This document shows, piece by piece, positions 12,957-25,106 of a DNA stretch of 64,000 bases. This stretch comes from Hyphodiscus hymeniophilus (Eukaryota; Ascomycota; Leotiomycetes; Helotiales; Hyphodiscaceae). The stretch lies in the NCBI GenBank assembly GCA_016508695.1, contig VNKQ01000013.1, forward strand, positions 1,054,001-1,118,000. Direction: 5' to 3'. Position 1 is the first letter of the stretch. Each line of letters opens with the position of its first letter. The position numbers were made by a program, and so were the translations under genes. The notes under the pieces are model-generated. The model was not told where the DNA came from. It did not search any database and was given only the letters and a program-made list of their open reading frames with translations.

Positions 12957-15900
12957 ATGAATCAGTTCTTTGGGATGCAGTATTCTCAGGAGGATCTGCA
13001 GCAACGGCTACAGCAACGGAGACGCAATGGATCTTTGAGATCCCTGGCAATGGGACCACCAGATAATTCCACAATGGATATGGGCGATATAACTGGGGGC
13101 GGCGATTCATTAGACGATATCATTATGCAGAACAACAAGGAGCTACAACGGCGGCAGAGCCAATCAAGACCATATGCTGCGGACGAGATCAATCGGCGGT
13201 CTTCGATCATGGAGTTTGGTGGGAGCAATGAGCGTAATCTTAATGGGTTTCAGTTTCAACCGACATCAGAAGTGGAAGGTCAAGGTGTACGGCGCCAATC
13301 GGCGGGCGACTTGGAGATGGTCACTGGATATGCGGATATGTCATTGGGGATGAGTATGCAGGGGCCACAGATGGGGTTCACTTCCACCATGCAAACATCT
13401 GAGCCGTTGACAGTCGATACGGTTGGGTATCCGGGGATTTCCCCAGATATGGTACAGGGTATGATGGGATATGGGCCAATGGGAATGGAAGCAATGACAG
13501 AGAACGATGGTAACTTGAACATGTACTCCCCAGTCCAGTTCTCGCAAGGCTATGGAGCCTCACTGGAGCCGATGCCAGACTTCATGTTGCAGGGAACCCA
13601 GCAAGACCCAATGCGTCATGACAGTATGCATGAGGAACAGGAAGAATTGGTTCCTACAATTTCGAATGTCCCAACGACCAGCGGTATCATCTCCAACTCA
13701 ACTTCGAACATGAACGTGGCTTCGAGTATGGTGGATTTCAACTCCCCAGTAAGCGCCAGTATACCACCACCTATGCCCAGTCAAGAGCCAGCTTACAGTG
13801 CGCCACCGGAAACCCCGACAACCTCAGCACCAGACATTGAGATCGCAACTAAGCTGGAACCTAAATCACCTAATTATCAAAACATATACTCTTCTAGCGG
13901 GTTCGACATGCTGGGGGCGTTGATGAAAGTTGCAACGAGAAATGATCCCGAGATCAATATCGGCAAGGTCGACATGTCTTGTGCGTTCGTAGTATGCGAT
14001 ATAACTCAACCTGATATTCCAATCATCTACGTATCAGACATTTTCGAGCGGCTCACTGGCTACTCCAAGCATGAGGTCCTAGGACGAAACTGTCGATTTC
14101 TGCAATCACCAGAAGGAAAAGTCCAAGCTGGTGCACCAAGACAGTTCGTTGATAGTGATCCCGTTTGGTACTTAAAGCAAAGGGTATTAAAAAAGAAAGA
14201 AGCTCAACGAAGTTTGATCAATTATCGCAAAGGAGGACAGCCGTTCATGAATCTTCTGACAATGATACCCATCACGGGAGAAGATGACATAGAAATTAAG
14301 TATTATGTTGGCTTGCAGGTTGATTTACTGGCGAATCCAAGTTCTGTAGAGTCCAAAAACGCAGGTGGATTATACACAATCAATTACTCGCAAAGCAAGT
14401 TACCACAATATGTCTGGCATCCACCGGATAGAACTGGTCTTGGGGAGACTGGACAGACGATCAGCAGAGATGACGTATCAACTGTGTTGGGTTCCATCAA
14501 TAGCAACACCGAATCGGAATTGACGAAGCGCATGTGGGACAAGGTGCTTCTGGAGAATACAGATGATGTTGTGCATGTACTTTCTCTTAAGGGTCTGTTT
14601 TTATACCTGTCGCCATCAAGTCGAAAGGTCTTGGAATACGATGCTTCTGAACTTGTCGGCACAGCGTTATCATCTGTTTGTCATCCTAGCGACATTGTTC
14701 CAGTCACTCGAGAGCTGAAGGATACATCAACTGGGGCTTCAGTAAATGTCGTTTTCCGCATACGAAGGAAGAAGAGCGGATATACCTGGTTCGAAAGTCA
14801 TGGATCCTTAGCCGTTGAGCAAGGTAAGGGGAGAAAGTGCATCATACTTGTGGGACGAGAACGGCCGGTATATGCCCTTTCTCGGCAAGATATTGATGCT
14901 GCTGGAGGAATTGGTGAGAATGAGATGTGGACGAAGCTGTCGACTTCCGGCATGTGTTTATTTGCATCTTCTAGCGTACGGACACTTCTCGACCGATCTC
15001 CTGAAGAGTTGGTCGGCACCAGTATTCAAGCGCTCATGCGATCCGAGTCGAAGGTGGAATTCGGTAGGTCTCTCGAAAAGGCCAGGACTGGGATGAGAGT
15101 TACACACAAGCATGAGGTACTGAACAAACGAGGATTGGTACTTCAAGCGCAAACAACATTATATCCTGGCGATGCTGCTGAAGGATCAAAGCCGACGTTC
15201 TTAGTAGCGCAAACACGATTGCTGAAAGCTTCTTCTCGGCCAATCTCTGCCACCTTAGAGTCTCTTGGAAATAGCACCAGGTCCGTCACCACGATTGGAC
15301 AGATGGACCCTAAGACAAACGAAATTATGCAATTGAGCCATTCCCCTACAGCGAGCTCGCTGCATCAAGACGGCGAGCTTACCCCCAAATCTTCTGTTTC
15401 GGTAGGTCCAATCACCCATGCTGGTGGCGCAGGTCTTCCTATCGGATCGCAAGATATGGCACTTGCTTCCGAAGACAATATTTTCGACGAACTCAAAACA
15501 ACACGTTGCACTAGCTGGCAATTCGAGCTACGACAAATGGAAAAGTCGAATCGCCTCCTGGCCGAAGAACTAGCTTCTCTTCTCTCCAATAAGAAAAAGC
15601 GGAAGCGAAGAAAAGGAGCAGGTCATTTGCAACGCGATTGTGCTAACTGCCATACTCGTGCGACGCCAGAATGGCGTAGAGGACCCTCCGGCCAGAGAGA
15701 TCTATGTAACAGTTGTGGGTTGCGATGGGCGAAGCAGGTGAGTAAGAGTAGCTCTGATAGCGGAACCATCCGACATACGCGGGGCTGGTCATTTCCCCCA
15801 CAGTCTGATTCAGAAACGAGTCGAAGTTAAGACTACGCCATCATCGGCCATTATTTGTTTTTGATCGAAGTCCGTTCAAGGGTTACGATGCGAGATGCCG

Positions 15901-16458
15901 TACTCGAAGTTTTTCGACTGCCAGACTGGATTAACGTTTTGTTGTTCAGTTACGCCCCCAAACATACCTGTTTACACCGAATGCATTTTGTATCTGTTTG
16001 ATTTGTTTGTTGGCTTTACTTTGCTTCATATCAACATAACAGTATCATTTACTCTACACATCAACGTCTACAACACCAACTCACTAACGCCCCTCTCATC
16101 GCAGACCGGTCGCGTGTCTCCACGCACATCTACTCGCGGCGGCGATGGATCAAAAGCCAGTCAGAAATCGAACTCGCCGAATCATTCATCACCTCTAGCG
16201 AACGAAATGCAGAACAAGACAAGTCTCAGTAATACGCCGAATTTGAACCCGGCACCGAAAACTGATCGGAAGACAACGGATGTAGGGACTGCGGTGCCGG
16301 GTAGCCTAGGAGGTAGAAGCACTGTGGAGAGCTTGCCGGTTCATAAACCATCCCAAGGATTCAGAGATGGTGGCGAGAGAGGCATTACCAATATTGATGA
16401 GGAAGGTAGTGCGGGTGCTGCAGGTCGGATTGCGATACCAGGAGGGGCAGCTGTATGA
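12957..16458 (+). CDS. wc-1: White collar-1 blue-light photoreceptor / GATA transcription factor
   Basis: Two exons, 12957..15737 and 16105..16458, give 1,044 residues. The LOV/PAS domain (about 315-458) carries GRNCRFLQ with the photoactive cysteine at 379 and NYRKGGQPF. Two further PAS domains lie at about 525-635 and 660-757. A basic nuclear signal (KKKRKRRK, about 880) precedes a GATA zinc finger C895-X2-C898-X18-C917-X2-C920. Exon 2 begins TGRVSPRTSTRGG, as in Neurospora WC-1. The protein binds flavin, partners WC-2 and drives light-induced and clock genes from the nucleus. The 367 bp intron sits directly after the zinc finger; unspliced RNA would stop after 30 extra residues (957 in total). 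The N-terminus is Met/Gln-rich without a long polyQ tract. Confidence 0.97.
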
Positions 16459-17562
16459 TTGATTATTGGGTAGGAACTTTGCCAGATTGCTTCGTTGGTT
16501 AAGTGAAATGTCGACGGTTAGCGAGCGGAGCACCAATTGCCATAGCGAAAAGGAAACGGAGAATAGCGATAGGGTTCATCTCAGGAGCACGCGAGGCGCC
16601 GAGGCGCATTTCTCGGGGTTAGGGTGTGGTGGCTTTTCTAATGAAAGGAGCAGTATACTTTTCTACCAGACCTAGAATCAAAATACCTGCTTGAACTTGG
16701 TCCTGGTGCCTTCATATTCGTTCCTGGAAGTCTTGGAACGAGTAATGCCTGCTCTGCTGTGGTCAAAACTAGAGTAATTGGAGAGGAAATGAGATTAGTG
16801 CGATATGTCGACGACATAGTCACACGGGGCGGTATTGGTAATCCCATAGCAGCCATGCGAGGAGTGCCTGGCAATAAATGAATTACTCGCTGGTATGATG
16901 GACGGTAGCAGATGGTATGAGGTGTGTTTTGGAGTAGACTTCTTGTGGAGGGCGATTTCGATTTCGACTCCGGTAACCAAGATTTGGGTTGTATTGGTAA
17001 ATGCGGAAAAGGGTCTGCTAGTATTTGAGAGAACTGGGGGCTTTTACATCGCGAGAAGAGAAGAACAAGGGATGGAGGCTCTAGTTGGAGGCAGATTGTA
17101 TGGGTCGAGACTCGAGAGTGGAAATGGAGAGTGATAGGGCCTCTCGGGAAAGCAGACTGTGGGAGCGTGTCGAATACTCATCAGTCTCTAGTTGCGCGGC
17201 TCTATGCCTAGAGAACTTGCACTGCAGCTATCAATCCCTTCCTATATAATTTGGTCGTGTGTTCCGAGGAGAAGAGGAGATGGAAGGAGAAGTGTCCATT
17301 TACTTGCTTCGTAATGGTCTTTAAAGTCCTTCAATTGAATATGGCTGACCTTACAAGCTACAATAACTGCTCAATAATATAGCAAGAGCAATCTTGATAT
17401 TCACTGATTCATGATCCAAAGCGTCCTTCCTATTCAAGTCGAGAATTGGAGCTATTCGCAATAGCCAGCGGCCTCGCTTAGCCACGCTACAACCTGCCTC
17501 CTAAAAAGCCGCCTCATGGCTTCGTTTATGTATACAAACAGCAAAAGCAAGAGAAAGCAAAA
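16459..17562. other. Intergenic region after wc-1
   Basis: Holds the wc-1 3' flank. Short frames on both strands have no domain signal. I see no gene here. Confidence 0.4.
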
Positions 17563-17656
17563 GAGGGCGTGGTGTAGTGGTAGCATTTCTGATTCCAGTT
17601 CTTTGCAAGAAGTCGGAAGTTCCAGATGGTCGCCGGTTCAAATCCGGTCGTCCTCA
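17563..17656 (+). tRNA. tRNA-Trp(CCA) with a 22 nt intron
   Basis: The acceptor stem GAGGGCG (17563-17569) pairs with CGTCCTC (17649-17655, one G-U pair), with discriminator A at 17656. The D arm is GTGT-AGTGGTA-GCAT, the T arm GCCGG-TTCAAAT-CCGGT. The anticodon loop is TTCCAG with CCA at 17595-17597. An intron of 22 nt (17599..17620) follows position 37, the standard site, and its GGAA can pair with the UUCC of the loop. The anticodon stem TCTGA/CCAGA has an A-C mismatch at 31-39. A T5 run at 17660-17664 fits a Pol III terminator. Gly(UCC) was considered, but base counting places CCA at 34-36. Confidence 0.88.
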
Positions 17657-18434
17657 TACTTTTTGCCCTATGTGATAGTGTCTGGGGATGTTTTCGTAAA
17701 CTCCTCTCATTCTTGTTGCTTTAGGTTGTTAAATGCTGAAGGTTGAATTCTCTTTGCAGCGAGGGACCAATTTCATTGCTGGCTAAGGCGGTAGAGGAAG
17801 GAGTGCAAAGGAGTGCAAAGCAGAAGGAGCGTCCGATGCAGCTATGCACAACTTGTTCTGATAACGAAGGACGCTACGCAATTAGAGTCTCTCTTCATTT
17901 ACGTCCTCTACCTCTTCTAGATCACTTTCTCGGGGTGGGAGGGCCCCTAAACCAGATTCTTTTTGTTCTTGAGCCAGCTTTTGCATGTTCGAATGATCAG
18001 ATGTTGTCTCCTGATGCGCTCCTACATCATTCTCGTGGTTCACTTTGGCAATTTGAGAGCCACAAGCAACACATACCCGGCAAATCCTCTTAGAAGAGCC
18101 CGTTATCACCAACCACTTAAAACTTACGCTCGAACTCAAGCTAGGTTGTGGTCGCTGAGCTTCAAGACACAAAAAAGACCGGCGAAATTGTAAGAGGTGA
18201 GTGATAGCCAGGTTACAATCCACTAGCACATATACATATCAAATCAGAGACAACCATGAGAAAGAATACACTGCATCTTCTATGTAACGCTGAGCATTCT
18301 TCTGAGTGGAAAAACCAAGGAGTTGTATGCCCGTCATCATGAATTGCTTATGCAAATAACGCCACCTCCAATGAGGCAGCAACCAAGTCATAGATTCATC
18401 CCGAAAGAAGGTTGAAAAAATAGCGGATACACGT
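17657..18434. other. Intergenic region, tRNA 3' flank and PP28 gene 3' flank
   Basis: Beyond the tRNA terminator I see only short unsupported frames. The distal part is probably the 3' untranslated region of the minus-strand PP28 gene. Confidence 0.4.
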
Positions 18435-19300
18435 CTACTTCTTCGCCTTGCCTTTACCCTTCGCAGGTCCCATAGCGGCCTCTCTTCGTTTTGTCTCACG
18501 AGCATCAATATCTGCTTTCTTCGACTTCTCAGCCTCCTCACGTTCTTCCTTCTCAGCCTAGTCAGAAGTCAGCCATACTCACAGAACTCTCGACATGAAA
18601 ACTTACCTGCTTCCTAGCAGACTCTGCCTCTCTCTTCTCCTTGATTAACTTCAACCTAGCCAGATCCGCCTTCGCCTCGTCCGTCTTGCCAGCCTCATGC
18701 AACTTCTGGTACCTCTCCTTAGCCTGCTGCGCGGCAATAGCCTCTCTCTCCCTACGACTCAACTCCGCAGGGGGCTTGCCCTTCCCCTTGCCTGCGACAC
18801 TCAAATCCTTGACACCCTCAGCAGCCTCGTCAACAGTGGCAGGTGCAGCCTTGGCCTGATTTCTCGCAGCTTTTGAATGGTTGGGGTTGGCAGGCATATC
18901 CTCATCCTCGCTTTCCTCCTCGGAGCTCGATGGCAGATCACCCGGCTGTGCAACGGTGTTCTTCTTGCGGGCGATAGCGGCTTCTTTCTTGGCTTTTGCT
19001 GCTGCACGACGCTCCTCTCGGCTCAGAGCAGGCTTATTGCTTGCTTCATCCTCTGATGAGCTCTCCTCTTCAGAATCTTCTTCTTCCTCAGATGTGCTTG
19101 CATTGGGGTCTTTGTCGACAACTTCGTTTCCGTCGGCGTCGAGGGGTCGGAGGTTGCGCGAGAAGTGCTTGCCGCCTGGAAATAAGTTAGAAGATGTTTA
19201 TGGTAGTTTGAGGGCATGTCAGCAACTTACCACCTCGGGTGAACTTCTTGAACTTGCCACCACGGCCTCTTGCTCCACCTGGTGGTCCTCCTGGCGCCAT
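18435..19300 (-). CDS. PP28/PDAP1-type 28 kDa heat- and acid-stable phosphoprotein
   Basis: Three exons, complement of 19300..19231, 19175..18607 and 18557..18435, give 253 residues. The N-terminus is Gly/Arg/Lys-rich (MAPGGPPG...RGRGGKFKKFTRGG), followed by acidic Ser/Glu/Asp runs typical of casein kinase 2 substrates, a lysine-rich stretch, and the PP28 domain with LSRREREAIAAQQAKERYQKL and LARLKLIKEKREAESARKQ. The end is basic (KGKGKAKK). The protein is almost entirely charged, helical or disordered. Homologues bind PDGF in animals and are CK2 targets; the fungal role is not established. Both introns are GT-AG and phase-consistent. Confidence 0.88.
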
Positions 19301-20270
19301 ACTTGTGATTTGTTGTGCGAATGAGAATTCTATGCGTAGATAGCGAGAATCTGTAACACAGAGACTGCGAGTTGTGCGAAATCAAGAAGCCTGATCGAAG
19401 TGGGGATCAGGGGATTTATATCCAGTGACAGGATGTGTATTTGACTCGATGGAGGGGTTCAATTTCATGCCCCCACTGAGTCAACTCGTGGGCCAGTCTC
19501 CTTTCGTCCAAGCATTTCGCTTGCTGTCTCCACACGTGATCCGGCTAAAAATTTGCTATTTCAAGATCTCGAACCTCGTTCTCCTCTTCGCTCCTTACAT
19601 AAAACACAATCCTTCATATTCACTCTGGCTTACGCCCTTTTATGGCAGGTCTTGGAGGGGAAAGTGGAGGAGAGAGGAGAATTATAATCGTTGAACTTAC
19701 CCTTCAGCCTGTGGCATGAGAATGCGTTGGGTACGGAGAAATATTAAACAGCGGGACATCTTTTCACCATGCGACGAAGTCAGCAGAGTCTAGAAAGATT
19801 CTGATGCTAGAAGACAATAGCCGATGACATGATGGCTGGGTGTCAGCACTGATTGAGTGCTGGCTTTCCCTTGAACGAAAGAGCAGTCTTTGACAAAGCA
19901 TAGCATTCTCAGGCAATTGTTTGGCTTTGGTCCATCTGCGCTGCGGTCGTTGCATTGGTTGTCTTTGCCTGCCATTATTAATTTTCGGCACTTACGCGTT
20001 TAGTAAATGTAAATGACATCTTCTTGCGAATCACATTAGTTGTTCGAGTTTGTTCTTTTGTAAAGACAAGCATGCCTTCAGAACGACCACAAATTCCTTG
20101 CTATCGCTACTCTACTCTACTCTCCTCTCCTCTCCCCTCAAGTCAAATCCTCATCATATACAACCAGGTGTGTTGTCAAATTTAGTTTTGCCATTATATG
20201 AGAGAGCTCTCACCCTCCCACCATCGGTAGCATATCTGCTGAAACATTCCCGAAGTCTTTTACACTCGAT
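19301..20270. other. Intergenic region, PP28 promoter side
   Basis: Upstream flank of the minus-strand PP28 gene. A CT-rich run (about 20103-20140) just ahead of the small 20.3 kb frame looks like a fungal core-promoter pyrimidine tract. Nothing else is recognised. Confidence 0.4.
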
Positions 20271-20581
20271 ATGGACTCAACCGACAGATCCCAATATGCA
20301 GACATTGAGATCTCCTTAATGCCAACCAACGAGCTATGGATGCCGAACTTCCGCCCCCGGAATGTAAGAATCCTGTTCTACGGATCCAAAAATACATGGA
20401 TGAGGCAAGACATTATATCCTTTAGGGTATCAGGAGGGAGGAAATGGAGGGTGCGTTGGCGAGGATGGAGGAGAAGAGCAGAGAAATTGCTTTGAAGAGG
20501 GACAACGATATTAGGATGATTTGGGAGAAGTTTTGGGGGGTTTGGGGTCCGGAAGAGAGCGGGATCGGCTCGTTGTATTAG
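20271..20581 (+). pseudogene. Small gene of doubtful integrity (82 aa if spliced, otherwise a relic)
   Basis: Reading A: ATG at 20271, exon 20271..20363, a 62 bp GTAAGA...TTTAG intron, exon 20426..20581, giving 82 residues with a charged helix (RREEMEGALARMEEKSREIALKR in two parts). Reading B: one frame from 20309 to 20581 is open except for a TAG at 20423-20425. It encodes MDAELPPPECKNPVLRIQKY and MDEARHYIL directly ahead of the same helix, which looks more protein-like than reading A's exon 1. Reading B needs a one-base shift to join the ATG at 20271. So it is either a two-exon small gene or a relic with a frameshift and a nonsense codon. No family is recognised. Confidence 0.35.
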
Positions 20582-21170
20582 TAGTCATGAGAGAGACATG
20601 GTATACGCATGGAGTTTGGAAAGTGGCATTGGAACATTATGAGTGCCGAATATGTGTCTTGGATCCCGTATGTTTTGCTCCGTGAACTGCCTCTTCGTTT
20701 ACTTGTATTCCTCTCGCCACATCCTGCTACGACCTGCTTGGTGGTCGAACACAGAAAGGATGAATGCCTTTTACGATGGCAGGATCGTAAACTACGCCGA
20801 ACCACAGTCATGAAAGTAAACAAAAGAAATAGCGAACCAGTTCAAATATTCAGAAATACAAGTCAGCAATTTCTCCTTCTCGAGAAAGGATATTCATAGA
20901 GCAGCGATATCTCTCAGAATCTCTGTGGACGCTAGCCTTGGAGTCCTCACCAGTCTGGGCATTACCCTGGTAGACTGTTGCAAATTCTACCAATAAAATA
21001 CCCCGATGTGAGGATACATTAAGGAAGGTGATAATAAGCCACCATCTTAAGGCTTAGTAACTAGTCACGTGGCTTAGCTCCCCTGTATGGTGACGGATTC
21101 GGCCGTGCCGTTAGAACCACTGCCCCTCTTATCTTAAACAGGGTGCTTCATACCACAAACAAACTTCAGC
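20582..21170. other. Intergenic region, SRO7 promoter side
   Basis: About 590 bp upstream of SRO7. Overlapping frames on both strands at 20.58-20.9 kb have no domain signal. Confidence 0.4.
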
Positions 21171-24100
21171 ATGGCAGGATTTCTTCGAGGCAAGCAAGCA
21201 GGTATTCAGGGCGATCTTTCTGCCGGAATCCTGCCTGGGTTGTTTGCTCCCGATGATCAAGCTCGATATGGCATTAATTCGCAAATTGGGTACGTTCAGG
21301 GCCATGGGATTCTCGGAATTCAAGGCTGACGCACCTTTCCTCCCAGTTCCTTAGCATACGACCCAGTACAATCCCTCCTCGCGATCGGAACAAACGAAAC
21401 GACCTTTGGGAGCGGACAAATCTATATCTTTGGCCAAAAGAGAGTTCAAACTGTACTCACCCTGCCCCGCCGAGCCTCCGTAAGGACCCTCCAATTCTGT
21501 GCCGATCGTCTCATAAGTTTGGACTCAAAGAATGATGTTATTATATGGGACTTGGCGTCAGCCAAGAAGATAGCGAGCTATGCGCCGCCAGGACTTGTTA
21601 CCGCCTTGGTGACAGATCCTATGCTCGACTGGGCTCTCATTGCGTTACAAAGTGGGGAAATAATTGCGTATGATCTGGACAGAGAGAAGTTGGCTCCATT
21701 GCGACTACCGAACTTCTGGCGAGAACGGAATCCAAGATCACGTATATTGTCCATTGTATCCATGCAACTACATCCTCGAGATATTGGCCAGCTTCTGATA
21801 GGATACGCCGAGGGAGCTGTGATATATTCGTTCAAGCAGAACCGGCCTATAAAGTACTTTGAGTATGAGATTCCCATTGGAGCTCCAGGAGGTGATTCGG
21901 ATCCCTTATCAGCAGAGTCTGCTCGAAAGCCTCGCCTGACACAAGCGTTCTGGCACCCTACTGGAACTTTTGTTGGGACTGCTCACGATGACGCAAGTCT
22001 TGTTTTCTGGGATCCAAAAGATGGACGGATCGTGATGGCAAGGACATTGGCAGATACCCATATCGACAAGCCGGGTAATCATTCAACTTCTTTTGGGAAT
22101 ACTCCTGGTACTTTCGCCGTTAAAGAACCCTTCGCGAAGGTTGCGTGGTGCTGCAAAGGCAATCCTGATGATACTGGAATTCTTGTGGCTGGAGGTGTTC
22201 CGACAACACTTCCACAGAAAGGATTGACCTTCCTAGAGCTAGGTCCTACTCCTGTCTATGCAACGTCAACTTGGCCAATCCTCACAAGCCACTTTCAAGC
22301 AAAACGCCAGCATATTCTTCCCACTCCACCGGGTGCAGAAATTGTTGACTTCTGCCTTGTACCCCGAAATTCACCCCATTTCGCTGGTGCGCAAGATCCA
22401 GTTGCTATCATTGCTCTACTCACATCGGGAGAGCTTGTTTCTTTGAGCTTTCCCAGTGGACATCCTATCTCACCTACAAATCAGCTGCATCCTTCAATCG
22501 GTTTTGTGCATCCATTTGTCACGTCAATCGCAGTGTCAGCTGTTGATCGTGGACGATGGCTCGGCATGACTGAAAATCGTCAGCAAGGGCCTTTATTAGT
22601 ACATGGTGGCGTTGAAAGTACCAAGCCGTTGAGGAGATATGAAGCCAGAAATATCGTTCAGATGGCACATGGCGATGGCACTGTCCGCATTTGGGACGCC
22701 GGCCATGCAGATGAGCTTGAAAATAGTAATGCGCTTCAGGTAGACCTTGCGAGAGCTCTTGATCGCTACGACGATGTTTGTATCACGGCCATGAGCATGG
22801 GCAGCCATACTGGTGAGTTGAGCGTTGGAATTGCTACCGGCGAGGTCGTGATATATCGATGGGGCGGAAATAAGCTCTACGGTCGAGAAGCACCTCAGCC
22901 CACGGAATTTCATGCTGGAGGTATCACTATCATAACCACTCGCGCAGAGCCTACCCTCAAGGAGGGTCTACAGCCGTACGTGCTCTATGATATGAACAAA
23001 GGTCCCATCAGTGTGGTCAAAATTTCAGACGTTGGATTCGTTGGGGTGGGATCCGAAAATGGTGCGTTCAGCATTCTAGATCTTCGAGGCCCAGCAATCA
23101 TCTTCAGCTCAAACTTGAGCGACTTCATCAAGTCGGATAGGCGGGGAAGTTTCATCAAGAAGGGAAGTAGTAGCTCCTCCGCGAGGGTTGACTTTCCAGT
23201 GGTCGTGGAGTTTGGAGTCATGACCCTGGAGGGAGATAACTACTCAAGTATCGCATGCTTTATCGGCACCAACAAGGGCAAAGTTGCTACTTTCAAGATT
23301 CTGCCTCAGCAGAATGGAGGATATACTGCTCAGTTTATTGGAGCGACATCATGCTCTGATAAGGTCATATCAATCACACCTATTGTATCTGACACTGGGA
23401 AGCTTGCTGCGGCTACTGGTGCTACTGTTGCTGCTCTTAGAAGTGGCCAGCAGACTCATGGCTCCCTCGTTGTTGGTAAGTTTGACAGTGGGAGTTGACT
23501 TCTGCTCTGATGATGCCTGAAAATTTTATCATTGGGGCAGAGGTTCACTCCCAAAACGATGGCCTATGTGAATTTAGATGGTAGTTCATAACTAACATAG
23601 TATTAGTCACCCAATCGGAAGCTCGCATCTTCAAGCCTGCAACCGCAAAGGGAGCTCACAAAACCTGGGACGAATGCCTCTGTGATGCGGCGGCTGTTAC
23701 AGACTTTGAGGACCGTGGCCATGCGCTGGTAGGTGTATTCGGTGATGGCACTACACGCGCATATTCAATTCCGGCGTTGAAAGAAATCGGCATGAGCAGA
23801 CTGGACATGCTTGACAAAACAAGAATAAACAGCACAGTTGTAACCACCTCTGGGGATCTCTTTGGCTGGACTGGCCCTTCAGAAATCGCCATGCTCAGCG
23901 TTTGGGGTACTGGACAATCTCTTCCGAAGTCTCAGGACAAGCTTTTCAACCCACAAGCTTTGATTCCACCACGACCAACGATTTCGAATGTGCAATGGCT
24001 CTCAGGAACTCAATACGTCAGCCCTACAGATTTAGATCTTCTAATTGGTGGACCAGACCGACCTCCAAGCAAGCGCATGTTAGCAGCAGCAGCAGAAGAA

Positions 24101-24343
24101 GACCGCCTAGCTCGAATGCATGGTGCTGGACCTTCCCGAATTCCAGGAACGCAGTCAAGTGAAGGATGGGGAGATTACATGACGAGACAGTTAAACGAGC
24201 GGACTGAGAAGCTCAATATCATGGGCGACAGCATGGATAAGGTTCAAGAGAACAGTGCTGGCTGGGCGGGCGATGTCAACAAGTTCGTCTCTAAGCAAAA
24301 ACGGAACCTGATTCTTGGCGGCATTACTGGGAAATGGTTATAG
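21171..24343 (+). CDS. SRO7: Sro7/tomosyn/Lgl-family SNARE-binding WD40 protein
   Basis: Three exons, 21171..21289, 21347..23475 and 23607..24343, give 994 residues, close to yeast Sro7. The N-terminus MAGFLRGKQAGIQGDLS and GLFAPDDQARYGINSQIGSLAYDPVQ match the start of the double beta-propeller. WD-type blades (WDLASAKK, TVRIWDAGHADE) follow through about residue 900. The last 70 residues (MTRQLNERTEKLNIMGDS...) form a tomosyn-like R-SNARE coiled coil. The family binds the t-SNARE Sec9 and the Rab Sec4 and controls exocytosis and polarity at the plasma membrane; at hyphal tips this is inference. Intron 2 (131 bp) has a clear ACTAAC branch site. It lies head to tail with the CorA-like gene. 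Confidence 0.92.
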
Positions 24344-25106
24344 ATTTGGGACAGGTGACAGGTGCGGCATTGGAACTCCGGGCGTTCGGTGGGGCTATGG
24401 ATGGATGGGTATTGGGTAGCATGATTGCTACGAAAGTGAACCGAGCAAGCTTTGAATTCGATGATTTGCTTTCCAAATCTACCCAGCCTTCCCGACCCTC
24501 TCAATATTTGAGGCTTAGAAGCCCACCCTTCGCCGTGCAAGCCAATCGGGGCGAAAATGGGGCTTCTACTCCTACGCTCACGTGCTTACCGAGGGTGAGA
24601 TGCCCAGAGCCTCACCGCCGGGCACACCTTTTAGCTCACACTGTGCCCGTTTTCGAGGAGGAAATCCATAGGAAGCAGTTACAAAACGACCAGATTATGA
24701 CCAGTGGTAATTTAAGTAATATGAGCATGTAGTTCCAGCCAGAGCTTAATGGTACTCTGCCATCTCGACGGCTTGACGGGGACTGAGACAGTAACAGACT
24801 GGCGAGGGCCAGGACCTCTGGAACAATACTTGTTCGTACTGTACCCCGGGCGGTCACAGTATCCCACTTTCAACAGGCAGCCATTAGGTAATAAGGTACA
24901 GTACTGTACCTACCCATGGCGAAAGGTGGGGGCCGACGCGGGCGGGGCTGAAGGTCACATTGGGAGCGCCGAGCCTTGCGCGGCTCCGTTATTGACGACA
25001 GTGCTTTGAAATAGAATATTTCAGCTGAACTTTCTATTCACAATGCCTTTAATCCCTTCAGATCGCCTACGACTTGATACATGCGACGATACAAGTCGCA
25101 GCGACA
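24344..25106 (+). promoter_or_regulatory. Upstream region of the CorA-like gene, with two upstream ATGs
   Basis: About 760 bp. An inverted TACAGTACTGTA lies near 24898-24909. Two ATGs (25043, a 34-codon frame, and 25081) precede the main start at 25107 out of frame and overlap it. Confidence 0.4.

Noticed and set aside
17588..17598. Reading the tRNA anticodon as TCC (Gly)
   Set aside because: With 7 bp acceptor, 2 linker bases and a 15-base D arm, T33 is followed by CCA; the TCC reading would leave the D arm one base short.
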